Positions 1-9,410 of a stretch of DNA of 64,000 nucleotides are shown piece after piece (the stretch's first letter is position 1; each line of letters opens with the position of its first letter). The notes under the pieces were generated by a model. The model made no database searches. It was not told the origin of the DNA and worked only from the letters and a program-made list of their open reading frames with translations. The stretch is from Bacteroidota bacterium (GTDB taxonomy: Bacteria; Bacteroidota; JABWAT01): contig JAIUNL010000014.1 of NCBI GenBank assembly GCA_020161835.1, positions 62,001 through 126,000 of the forward strand, given 5' to 3'. The translations under genes were made by a program, and so were the position numbers.

Positions 1-37
1 GACTAGATCCGGGATCCATTTCTTCCCCAAATGTCCG

Positions 38-1366
38 TCAGTCCACTTTTGTATTTTTATCTACCATTTTACTGACCAGAATTTTATCAACCCGTCGGCC
101 ATCCATATCCATGATTTCAAATTTGAAATCGCCTTCCACCAGGATTTCTCCTTCTTTCGGGATGTGACCAAGCCGGTCCAGAATAAATCCGCCAAGTGAA
201 TTAAATCCTTCCCATTCCATATCCTGACCGCCAAAGTTAGTTTGTTCTGCAAATTCATGAAAAGGATAAATACCGTCAATCAGAATTGACCCATCTTCCC
301 GAATAAAAAAGCCTGATTCTACGGGTTCAGTAATCCCGGCAGATTCCCCAACAAGAGTATTGATGATATCGGTGAGAGTAACAATTCCCTGAATAAGTCC
401 ATACTCATCAATGATGACGGCAAGATGCTGGTTATTTTCTTTCAGTTTTCGCATCAGTTCAGAAACGGACAGAGTTTCAAGTACAAAAAACGGTTCGGTT
501 ACCGAAGATTTCAGATCATCCCCGGTGGTTCCCCGTCCGTTGATGAAAAGTGTATTCACTGATACCAGCCCAAGTAACTGATCAAGATCACCGTCGGCAA
601 CCAGAAACCGTGAAAACCCAGATTCGGCAATTAATCGTTTATTTTCACCTGAGGTATCCTGAACATCCAGCCAAATGACGAGCGGACGGGGAGTCATCAC
701 CTGCGATACTCTGAGATCGTTTAATGAAAAAGCGTTTTCTACCAGGTTTTCTTCCATTCTTTCAATCACACCGGCACTTGCACCCTGCCTCACCATAATC
801 CTGATTTCTTCTTCACTGACACCAGGCGACTGATCTGGCTTTATTCCGAAAATCCGCAAAACCAATTCTGTTGATTTACTCAGGAACCATACCAACGGTT
901 TAGTTAAAAAGGCAATGAACTTTAAAGGGGTGATAACATGACTTGCGATGGATTCGGGATTACCAAGTGCGATTCGTTTTGGCACAATTTCACCAAAAAC
1001 CAGTGAAAAGTAGCCAATGATAATAACCACTGAACCCAGACTTAAACCGAGGCTGTAAGGCGCAAGAAGGGGAATGGCAGAAAGGTACTGATCCAGAAAG
1101 GCTGTAAGGGTAATACCACCGAAAGCACCCATAAAAATGCCGATCAGCGTGATTCCAACCTGAATAGTTGATAAAAAAGAAGTGGGTTCTTCCAAAACTT
1201 CAAGGGCACGTTTTGCACCGGAGTCTCCCGACTCTGCTTTATGCTGAAGGCGGGTTTTTCTGGATGACATAACGGCCATTTCAGAAAGGGCAAAAAGTCC
1301 GTTGACAAGAACCAGAATTCCAAGAATTACCAGTTCAGTAACAACATCAGCAAAAGGGATTGGCAT
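38..1366 (-). CDS. CNNM/CBS-domain membrane protein (HlyC/CorC family)
   Basis: Inner-membrane protein of 442 residues of the CNNM family, which is linked to Mg2+/Co2+ homeostasis or transport; the name haemolysin is historical. Order of parts: an N-terminal CNNM region with several hydrophobic segments (about residues 8-190, including the NGLFALSEMAVMSSRK signature near 18), a pair of CBS domains (about 205-335, ending in LAVIIDEYGLIQGIVTLTDI) and a C-terminal CorC_HlyC domain (about 350-425). The length is normal for the family. The frame stays open to a TTG at 1381, but the ATG at 1366 begins the conserved N-terminus and is preferred. It stands alone, with a repeat-rich gap upstream. Family assignment is secure; the transported ion is not known. 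Confidence 0.93.
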   Translation of the reverse strand: MPIPFADVVTELVILGILVLVNGLFALSEMAVMSSRKTRLQHKAESGDSGAKRALEVLEEPTSFLSTIQVGITLIGIFMGAFGGITLTAFLDQYLSAIPLLAPYSLGLSLGSVVIIIGYFSLVFGEIVPKRIALGNPESIASHVITPLKFIAFLTKPLVWFLSKSTELVLRIFGIKPDQSPGVSEEEIRIMVRQGASAGVIERMEENLVENAFSLNDLRVSQVMTPRPLVIWLDVQDTSGENKRLIAESGFSRFLVADGDLDQLLGLVSVNTLFINGRGTTGDDLKSSVTEPFFVLETLSVSELMRKLKENNQHLAVIIDEYGLIQGIVTLTDIINTLVGESAGITEPVESGFFIREDGSILIDGIYPFHEFAEQTNFGGQDMEWEGFNSLGGFILDRLGHIPKEGEILVEGDFKFEIMDMDGRRVDKILVSKMVDKNTKVD

Positions 1367-1478
1367 TGAGTTTCCGTTCAAATATGCAAAAATCGGTGAA
1401 TTTAATGCAAAATGGTAATAACCTGCAAGAAAAGACCAAGTTTGATTCGTGACGAGGAAAGACCCGAAAGGGTAATTG

Positions 1479-1505
1479 TTAATGGTTAATGGTAAATGGT
1501 TAATG
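1479..1505. repeat. Heptamer tandem repeat, TTAATGG type
   Basis: About four successive 7-base units, TTAATGG, TTAATGG, TAAATGG, TTAATG. Same period and nearly the same word as the repeats at 1768-1802, 49348-49379, 51318-51350 and 54690-54717 (there on the opposite strand). Confidence 0.85.
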
Positions 1506-1767
1506 AAATTCGAATAGAAAATTGAATTTCAAAACCCCAAAGGGGTGATATGATTATAGGAAAACGAACAATTTAAAACCTGCCGTCCGACAACAACTCT
1601 TTTTGGAACTGGTGATCTGGTCACTGAGCGGAGTCGAAGTGCGGGTGGAACCGGGATTGCCTCCCGCACCCAAGCAAGGGGACTTGCCGGTTTAAATGAT
1701 CATGCAGATTTTCACGGAAGGGAAAAATGCATGTTAACAGGGATATTCAGGATAAACAGGATTGAAA

Positions 1768-1802
1768 TTAATGGTTAAGGGTCAATGATTAATGGTAAAT
1801 GA
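1768..1802. repeat. Heptamer tandem repeat, TTAATGG type
   Basis: Five successive degenerate 7-base units (TTAATGG, TTAAGGG, TCAATGA, TTAATGG, TAAATGA). The units differ from each other, but the period of seven is kept exactly. Confidence 0.85.
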
Positions 1803-2071
1803 AATACGGGATTAAAATTTTTCCAACCACAATGTGGTGAAACATGAATAGCCTGGTTATTGAGCTTGTGGTTACTGAGCGTAGTCGAAGTATCGAAATG
1901 CCGGTCCCCGAGTTCAGTCGCAGGCTGATTATCGAGGGGCCCGGTGGATTTGACAACCCTGGTGTTACCAACCCCGGGTGGGGTTGAAATTACCTCAATT
2001 TCGTCCGAAAAAAGAGCAACACAATAACTGATTTTGTGCCCGGACGAATTTCGCTTTCTGGAATTTGTATT

Positions 2072-2166
2072 CCGTCAGCTAAAGCAGACGGTAATAAATT
2101 ACCCGCAAACAACATAAACACCGATATTTCAATTTGTACCCGATTGCCGTCTGCTTTAGCTGACGG
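2072..2166. repeat. REP-like inverted hairpin pair (solo copy)
   Basis: CCGTCAGCTAAAGCAGACGG at 2072-2091 and its reverse complement at 2147-2166 face each other across 55 bases. The same pair occurs twice around the REP-associated transposase at 23.5-24.4 kb, but here no transposase is present and the sequence between and outside the two hairpins differs. Each 20-mer is itself an imperfect palindrome (CCGTC...GACGG). This is a dispersed non-autonomous copy of the same repeat family. Confidence 0.85.
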
Positions 2167-2453
2167 ATAATTGAATCCAAAACTGAATTTGGTTTTAACC
2201 CAAAATCCTCCCTATCTGGGGCCGACATCCCACGCCTCCACTCAGCTTCCACAACGAAAGACCAACGAAAAACCGGCGAAGGAAGGTTATACGAAGACCG
2301 AATGAATGTCACGAAAATGGAACAGAAAAGTGGAAGAATACTGGTATTTAAGAGTTGGCTAAAGATTAATGCTCGATTGCAGGAAATAGTACACAATCAG
2401 ATCACCAGTATTTTTATGAGTCAAGATTTCCAACCTTGAGGAAACAGTGAATT

Positions 2454-2484
2454 TTGCAATTGGTGAAATATTCTGATAATATTG
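2454..2484 (+). promoter_or_regulatory. Predicted promoter (TTG-N20-TAATATTG)
   Basis: TTG at 2454-2456 and TAATATTG at 2477-2484, separated by exactly 20 bases. This is one mismatch from the Bacteroidota -7 box TAnnTTTG. It lies about 40 bases before the lipoprotein gene at 2525. Confidence 0.55.
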
Positions 2485-2524
2485 GTAAATAAAAATTAAG
2501 ACAATACCCGTTTCTAAAATACAA

Positions 2525-3880
2525 ATGAACTCAAAAATTCTTCTCCCGATCCTGTTTACCGGCTTTCTCTTTACCTTTCTTTCCTGCCAGGAACCTGAAG
2601 AAAAGGATAACAGGAGCCTGACTCTCTCTGTGATTGAATCTGATCTAACTTCAGCCACGCTTTCTCTCCAAACACAGGAACTGCAACTCCCGGCATTTTT
2701 GCAATTAACCCGGAATGGGGAACCGGTTCAGTCATTTTCCCTTCATCAGGCTGATACTACTTTGTCTGAAACCGGGCTAAATCCCGCTTTAACCTATTCT
2801 TGGCAGGTATTATTGAAAAGCGGGGAGAAAACAGTTAAAACAAGCAATGTGGCCTCGGGTAAAACCATGGATACCACCAGCCATAACTTTATCTGGACGG
2901 TAGAAACAATAGGTTATGCAAATTCCAACCTGACCTGCGGAGTTATCATAAATGAAAATGATATGTGGGTTGGGGGTACCATTTACCCGGACAGTGCAAG
3001 CTATAAGGATGGTGTCAAATTTGGATTTTCTCATTGGGATGGGGTAAAATGGACACCTGAAATTGTTGCCGCAAGGTGGTCTCCAGACAATCCAGATATT
3101 AAAGGTCCCGTTCGGGTTTCTGGAATGACGAGTGTTGAGAATGGAACTGTATTTGCTGTTGCTGGAATAAACCTTGTTGCAAGAGAAAATAATAAATGGG
3201 TAGAAAAAACCTTTGTGTCGAAACTAATTGATCCTTCGTGGTCAAAAGGAATGGATAACCTTTGGGGAAATTCTTCTTCAGATTTGTATTTATATGGTGT
3301 TAATGGTGGCTTGTATCATTATGATGGGAATACGTTAACTTTAATCCCAACCAATACCAACTTAGACTTACAGGATATGCACGGAGAATACAACCCCAAA
3401 ACCAAAGAATTTGAATTACTGGCTTTGGCAACAAGATCACTGCAAAAAGAAGGCAATCTGCTTTTAAAAATAAGTGGACAAACGGTTACCCCCCTCTCCC
3501 TTACTGGAATGGATGATTACTCTAAGGATGAATTATGGTTTTTTAATGGTAGTAATTACTGGATAGCAGGTGATGGATTATATTATAAAAGATCATTAAA
3601 TGATACAAACTGGTTAAGGAAAACTGATTATCCCTCATCAAATTGGCTAGTTGGAGATATTAATGGCTGGAAGCAAAATGACCTGATCATAACACTTCAT
3701 GACAGTCACTTGCTCCATTTTAATGGGTCAACCTGGAAAGATTTTAAAAATGATTTGAATCTTGCGGGTCTTGCTGTGGGTGAAATTTACATTAAAGATG
3801 ACAACATTCTGATTATTGGGCAGGAATTCAGTATCGGAACAAGAAAAGGAATTGTAATCCGTGGAAAACGGATACGGTAA
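2525..3880 (+). CDS. Lipoprotein of unknown function, beta-propeller-like
   Basis: A 451-residue lipoprotein. A lipobox (LFTFLSC) closes the signal peptide at about residues 15-21, so it should be anchored in the outer membrane or periplasm. Residues about 30-120 resemble a fibronectin-like strand-rich domain. The rest contains repeated blocks with W/G-rich phrases such as FSHWDGVKW, LYHYDGN and LLHFNGSTW, typical of the uncharacterised propeller-like lipoproteins common in Ignavibacteria and Bacteroidota. No enzyme motif is visible. It has its own predicted promoter. The exported, repeat-built nature is clear, but the function is unknown. Confidence 0.8.
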   Translation: MNSKILLPILFTGFLFTFLSCQEPEEKDNRSLTLSVIESDLTSATLSLQTQELQLPAFLQLTRNGEPVQSFSLHQADTTLSETGLNPALTYSWQVLLKSGEKTVKTSNVASGKTMDTTSHNFIWTVETIGYANSNLTCGVIINENDMWVGGTIYPDSASYKDGVKFGFSHWDGVKWTPEIVAARWSPDNPDIKGPVRVSGMTSVENGTVFAVAGINLVARENNKWVEKTFVSKLIDPSWSKGMDNLWGNSSSDLYLYGVNGGLYHYDGNTLTLIPTNTNLDLQDMHGEYNPKTKEFELLALATRSLQKEGNLLLKISGQTVTPLSLTGMDDYSKDELWFFNGSNYWIAGDGLYYKRSLNDTNWLRKTDYPSSNWLVGDINGWKQNDLIITLHDSHLLHFNGSTWKDFKNDLNLAGLAVGEIYIKDDNILIIGQEFSIGTRKGIVIRGKRIR

Positions 3881-4020
3881 ATGACCAGAAAAGTAAAAAA
3901 AGAAACAAGATTTTCAGCGAATCAATGATTTTTAGTTGATAACATTTTCTTTGAAATAGAGAAAAAGTCAAATTCAAACCGAAATAATATCATTTTCGTA
4001 AATAAGAAAAGGCAGTAAGA

Positions 4021-4594
4021 ATGAAAAAGCTTTTCCTATTATTTGTATTATTGAATTCAATAGCAGTTTTGGGGCAGGAAAAGGTCCAATATTCATATAC
4101 AAATGAAATTATTATTCATTTTAAGAGTGAATGTACCTTACACACGATTGATTCAGTGCTAAAGGCAAGAAATTTAAAAAAATTGGAAGATGGAGGTAAA
4201 AACTTCGCTTTAGTACTGCCTAATGATTTGAAAAGGGGAATAATTACAAGTTCAAGCCAAATCCAGAAAATATTGGAAATTAAATCAGATCTTGAATTGG
4301 ATACAGTAAATATCGTAAATGCAAGTATTAATATGGAAGTAAGATTTCAATGGAAATAATTCTTCACTCAATACAGTTAATCTGAAAAAACTGGAATCCG
4401 GAGATGCCGTTTATCCGGGTCCGTTTAATCAAAATACCAATATTTCCATTTTATGTGAAGTACCGACAAGTGTTAATGGGATTGTGTTCAATAATCTAAG
4501 ACAATTTGATTCTGATTTTGTAAAAGTGGATTCTTTTTGTTCTTACCAGCCTTTTTCCACCACAGAAGAAACAGAATTCACGGAAAAAGAATAA
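4021..4594 (+). pseudogene. Frameshifted exported protein, possible protease-propeptide relative
   Basis: The first frame (4021-4359, 112 codons) opens with a good signal peptide (LFLLFVLLNSIAVLGQ). Residues about 25-105 read like the inhibitor/propeptide domain that precedes subtilase-type proteases (EIIIHFK, then a DSVLKARNLKKLEDGG segment). It stops at TAA 4357. From 4343 a second frame, offset by one base, is open for 84 codons to TAA 4592-4594. Its protein-like composition includes an NLKKLESGD segment recalling the NLKKLEDGG of the first frame. One indel near 4340 would join the two into a protein of about 190 residues. No protease domain follows. This could also be a genuine short gene followed by non-coding sequence; the propeptide relation is a guess from residue pattern. 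Confidence 0.5.
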
Positions 4595-4633
4595 GAGATT
4601 CATTTATTATCCCCGTTTCATTTCCCTTAAAAC

Positions 4634-4663
4634 AAAAAAGTCCGGCGGTTGCCGGACTTTTTT
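4634..4663. terminator. Bidirectional rho-independent terminator
   Basis: Six A, then GTCCGGC, loop GGTT, GCCGGAC, then six T. It serves gapA on the minus strand and the exported-protein remnant on the plus strand. The outer core (A-run, GTCCGG ... CCGGAC, T-run) recurs in the rpmA terminator near 54.5 kb. Confidence 0.9.
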
Positions 4664-4686
4664 GTAAAGAAACAAGTTGAGGTAAC

Positions 4687-5830
<1,144 letters not shown>

Positions 5831-5893
5831 CCGGAATGACATTAGAATGTGAAGGAAAATTTGGGTTTAACGGAATTCTAAGGAAGGGAGATT

Positions 5894-6017
5894 CGTAAGT
5901 AGTAGGTAGTAGACAGTAGTCAGTAGCGGTTTATACCCAAATAAAAAGGTTTCTCCACCTTTACAAAAGGAGGGGCATAATTCTACTACCTACCACCTAC
6001 TGTCTACTCACTACGGG
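5894..6017. repeat. Two inverted heptamer arrays, AGTAGNN type
   Basis: 5894-5926 holds about 4.5 units of a degenerate 7-mer beginning AGTAG (AGTAGGT, AGTAGAC, AGTAGTC, AGTAG). 5983-6017 holds five units of the complementary type (CTACTAC, CTACCAC, CTACTGT, CTACTCA, CTACGGG). The two arrays can pair with each other as a long imperfect hairpin across 56 bases. They fill most of the 363-base gap between gapA and the kinase genes. No gene is seen here. Confidence 0.8.
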
Positions 6018-6117
6018 TAATTATTATAAATTCATTAAAATTTTAGTATGATTCTAACTGGTTTATTTTATATTTTCGGAGATAAATAAAGTATTGAAAA
6101 AACCGGAGCAATTCTGA

Positions 6118-8247
6118 ATGGCAGTAATTGGTTGTAAAATTGAGATAAGTTCCCCCGAAAAATATGGGAAAATGACGTCTATTGCTGTTGGTGAGGGCTT
6201 TAACTTAACTCATGAGAACCCCGAAGCACTTTTGATTATTACTGATATCTGGACGGGCACTCTCCAGGAAACACTGGGGATTCCTGTCAGAAAATTGGTT
6301 TGGGCATCTGCTGCCTCTGACCATACTGAAATTGCCATTGTTTCAGAAAAGGCATCCGATTCCGAAATCAGACAGGTTCTCAGACGTCTCAGAAGGGAGC
6401 TGGGACTTGAAGTTGAAGTTCACCGGCTTCAGAATGAACTGGTAATTTCCCGTAAACAGGAAGAAAAATTCCGAAAAACCCTGCAATCAACCCCTGATGC
6501 AATAGTCATAGTTGACGGCAAAGGTGTGATCACATTCGTTAATGATCAAACTGAAGTCCTTTTCGGATATCCCCCATCTGAATTAGTCGGACAAACGATG
6601 GAAATTCTCATTCCTGAACACCACCGGCCTCACCATCCGGCACACCGTGAAGGATTTATGAACCATCCGAAGGCCAGACCAATGGGTGGCGGACTTGATC
6701 TGCAATGCAGACGAAAAGATGGAACCAATCTCACCGTTGAAGTCAGTCTGAGTCCGGTGATGACTGAAACCGGATTGCAGGTTGCAAGTGCAATCCGTGA
6801 TGTAACTCCCCGTAAAATGGCTGAAGAGGACTTGAAACGTGCACGTGACGAAGCACAAAATGCTAATAAAGCAAAAAGTGAATTTTTGGCCAATATGAGT
6901 CATGAACTTCGTACACCGTTAAATGCCATTTTGGGATATAGCCAGATTCTTGAAAAGGATAAAACACTTCTCACTTCACAACGTGAAGGCCTTGAAATTA
7001 TTCGCCGGAGCGGTGAACATCTCCTTACCCTGATCAATGATATTCTTGACCTGTCAAAAATCGAGTCAGGGCACATGGAGCTTCACCGGTTTGATTTTGA
7101 TTTTATCGATTTTCTTGAAAGTATTGCAGAAGTTGCCCGTCTGAGATCAAGAGAAAAAGGGATTGCTTTTATTTTCGAAAAGCTGTCTGATCTTCCGGCA
7201 GCAGTTCATTCAGATGAGAAAAAATTACGGCAAATATTATTCAACCTGCTCAGCAATGCAGTGAAGTTCACTGATGAAGGTGGGGTTGCCTTCAAAGTTG
7301 GCTATCACGAAGGAAAAATCAGATTTCAAATTGAAGATACGGGCGTTGGAATTGCACCTGAGAAAGTTGCAGAGTTGTTTCTGCCTTTCCATCAGGTTGG
7401 TGATAAAGCCCGCCATGTTGAAGGCACCGGGCTCGGACTTGCCATTAGTCAGAGACTCGCCAGAATGCTTGAGTCTGAGGTAAAAATAAAAAGTGTACCA
7501 GGCGAAGGAAGTATATTCTGGTTCGAACTGGATTTAATTGAAGTTGAAGGATTTATTGCTACGCCAAAAGTAAACGAGAGGTCGGTAATTGGTTATTCTG
7601 GTGAACGCAAACGGGTTCTGATTGTTGATGACAAATGGGAAAACCGGTCTGTTCTCGTGAAAATGCTCACACCGCTTGGCTTTGAAATTATGGAAGCCAA
7701 AGATGGCTTTGAATGTCTGAACAAAGTTGTCAATTTTAAACCGCATGTGATTCTTTTGGATCTGAGAATGCCGGAAATGGACGGATTCGAGGTTGCCAGA
7801 AGAGTTCGGGATACGAGAAGAAAAAGTGAAACGGTTATTATCGCTGTGTCTGCGAGTGTTTTTGAGCATAACCGTGAAGATAGTGTCCGTTCTGGATGTG
7901 ATGACTTTATTGCAAAACCGTTTCAGTTAAGCCGGATTCTTGGGTTGCTGCAGAATCATCTTTCCATCAGTTGGATCTACGAAAATGATGGTGAAAATGA
8001 ACAGACTCAGATTGAGTTGCCTGCAGACCATTCCTTTATTGTCATTTCAGAAAAATTTTCAGATGCTATTTACCAGGCTGCCCTTATGGGTGATGTTGAA
8101 GAATTGCTGATTATTGCTGACCGCATGGAAATTGAGGATAAGGGTAATTTTCTTGCCTCAAAAATGATCAGAAAATGGGTAAAGGCTTTTGAAATCAGCC
8201 GGATTACGAAAGTTGCTCAGGAAAAGGGTTTTTTCTATGATGAATAA
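6118..8247 (+). CDS. Hybrid histidine kinase (PAS-HisKA-HATPase-receiver)
   Basis: Signal-transduction kinase of 709 residues. Parts in order: an N-terminal region of about 110 residues that I do not recognise; a short coiled coil; a PAS domain (about 120-235, with FGYPPSELVGQTMEILIP); the phospho-acceptor helix with HELRTPLN (His about 262); a HATPase domain with N-box LLSNAVKFT and G-box GTGLGLAIS (about 370-480); a receiver (about 500-620, VLIVDD, phospho-acceptor Asp548 in LLDLRMPEMDG, and conserved Lys in AKPF); and a C-terminal tail of about 85 residues. No membrane segment is seen, so it is probably cytosolic. The stop overlaps the start of the next kinase gene, pointing to a shared phosphorelay. 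The stimulus is unknown. Confidence 0.93.
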   Translation: MAVIGCKIEISSPEKYGKMTSIAVGEGFNLTHENPEALLIITDIWTGTLQETLGIPVRKLVWASAASDHTEIAIVSEKASDSEIRQVLRRLRRELGLEVEVHRLQNELVISRKQEEKFRKTLQSTPDAIVIVDGKGVITFVNDQTEVLFGYPPSELVGQTMEILIPEHHRPHHPAHREGFMNHPKARPMGGGLDLQCRRKDGTNLTVEVSLSPVMTETGLQVASAIRDVTPRKMAEEDLKRARDEAQNANKAKSEFLANMSHELRTPLNAILGYSQILEKDKTLLTSQREGLEIIRRSGEHLLTLINDILDLSKIESGHMELHRFDFDFIDFLESIAEVARLRSREKGIAFIFEKLSDLPAAVHSDEKKLRQILFNLLSNAVKFTDEGGVAFKVGYHEGKIRFQIEDTGVGIAPEKVAELFLPFHQVGDKARHVEGTGLGLAISQRLARMLESEVKIKSVPGEGSIFWFELDLIEVEGFIATPKVNERSVIGYSGERKRVLIVDDKWENRSVLVKMLTPLGFEIMEAKDGFECLNKVVNFKPHVILLDLRMPEMDGFEVARRVRDTRRKSETVIIAVSASVFEHNREDSVRSGCDDFIAKPFQLSRILGLLQNHLSISWIYENDGENEQTQIELPADHSFIVISEKFSDAIYQAALMGDVEELLIIADRMEIEDKGNFLASKMIRKWVKAFEISRITKVAQEKGFFYDE

Positions 8248-9409
8248 CAATCTGAAAAAGCACACGGTTTTAATGGTGGATGATAATCCGACCAATCTGA
8301 ATGTTTTATTGGATGCACTCAAACATCATGGTTTCAAACTGCTTGCTGCAAAAAGTGGGGAAGAAGCCATTCAGCGTGCCCTTTTTGCTAAGCCTGATCT
8401 TATTCTTCTGGATGTTCTCATGCCCGGAATTGATGGGTTCGAAACCTGCCGGCAATTGAAAGCAAATCCAGTAACAGAAGAAATTCCTATCATTTTCATG
8501 ACGGCCCTTGCCGATACGGTCGATAAAGTAAAAGGATTTTCGTTTGGTGCTGTAGATTATATTACCAAACCTTTTCAACATGAAGAAGTGCTCTCACGAG
8601 TCAATGCACATCTGACTATTCAGGATCTGAAGCGGAATCTGGAGCAAAAAAATGCCGAGATGGAAGAAAAAAATCGCCTTCTTGATGAAGCCCTTAAACA
8701 CGAAAAGGAATTAAACCGTTTGAAAACCGGTCTGGTAGGAATGGCATCCCATGAACTCAGACGCCCTCTGACGGTTATCTCACTTTATTCCAGATCACTG
8801 TTTCCAAAAGAAAATGGAAATGCGCCTGAGCAAAATGAAGGATACACAAAAATTCAGAAATCTATCCGCCAGATGACTCAGTTATTGGATGATATTTTAC
8901 TGGCAACCCAATCTGAAATGGGGAAACTTACTTTTGAACCTGAAGTTGTGAACCTGGGTGAACTCTGCAGTAAAATTGTTCAGGAGTCAGAACTGATTGA
9001 TGATTCTGCCCATAGCCTTCATTTTACAGTCAAAAATAATGCTGAAAATGCTCTTGTTGATCCAAGATTGATTCAAAGGATTATTTCAAACCTGCTGTCA
9101 AATGCCGTAAAGTATTCACCTCACGGATCCAATATCTGGTTCGACCTGAATACACAGGTTGCACAGGCAACATTCATTGTTAAAGATGAAGGAATAGGAA
9201 TCTCACCCGAAGATCAGCAAAAGCTTTTTGAAAATTTCCAACGGGGAAGTAATGTTGGTAAAACCCCGGGAACTGGTTTGGGGCTTACTATTGTAAAGCA
9301 ATGTGTCGAACTACACAATGGAACCATGATGTTTTCAAGCGAACTTGGCAAAGGAACAACTTTTGAAGTTTCTCTGCCAATTGATGTAAAAATTGAAAAT
9401 ATGGTTTAA
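8237..9409 (+). CDS. Receiver-histidine kinase protein
   Basis: A 390-residue protein with a receiver first (about 8-125; VLMVDDNPTN, Asp in LLDVLMPGIDG, Lys in TKPF). A coiled linker follows, then HisKA with SHELRRPL (about 170-180) and HATPase_c (about 255-385; NLLSNAVKYS, GTGLGLTIV). The start at 8237 overlaps the upstream stop by 11 bases and has AAGGG nine bases before it; a longer in-frame start at 8189 has no such support. The order receiver-then-kinase is that of proteins which sense the phosphorylation state of another kinase. The overlapping hybrid kinase is the obvious partner, which is an inference. Confidence 0.92.
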   Translation: MMNNNLKKHTVLMVDDNPTNLNVLLDALKHHGFKLLAAKSGEEAIQRALFAKPDLILLDVLMPGIDGFETCRQLKANPVTEEIPIIFMTALADTVDKVKGFSFGAVDYITKPFQHEEVLSRVNAHLTIQDLKRNLEQKNAEMEEKNRLLDEALKHEKELNRLKTGLVGMASHELRRPLTVISLYSRSLFPKENGNAPEQNEGYTKIQKSIRQMTQLLDDILLATQSEMGKLTFEPEVVNLGELCSKIVQESELIDDSAHSLHFTVKNNAENALVDPRLIQRIISNLLSNAVKYSPHGSNIWFDLNTQVAQATFIVKDEGIGISPEDQQKLFENFQRGSNVGKTPGTGLGLTIVKQCVELHNGTMMFSSELGKGTTFEVSLPIDVKIENMV

Positions 9410-9410
9410 A

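Larger units (their letters stand above)
1367..2453. other. Repeat-rich intergenic region without a convincing gene
   Basis: More than a kilobase without a supported gene. Small open frames exist on the minus strand but lie across repeats and lack any recognisable protein character. The region collects repeats that recur elsewhere in the window. There are two runs of period-7 repeats. Two short palindromic motifs are each followed by a purine/AT tail (about 1532-1559 with core CCCCAAAGGGG, and 1825-1851 with core CCACAATGTGG). Two copies of a phrase resembling ACTGAGCGGAGTCGAAG sit near 1623 and 1873. There is also a REP-like hairpin pair. It looks like a sink for small mobile or recombinogenic repeats. 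Confidence 0.7.

Noticed and set aside
1789..2658. Small minus-strand open frames in the gap before the lipoprotein
   Set aside because: They run through REP hairpins, a promoter and the start of the lipoprotein gene. They have no ribosome binding site and no protein-like composition.
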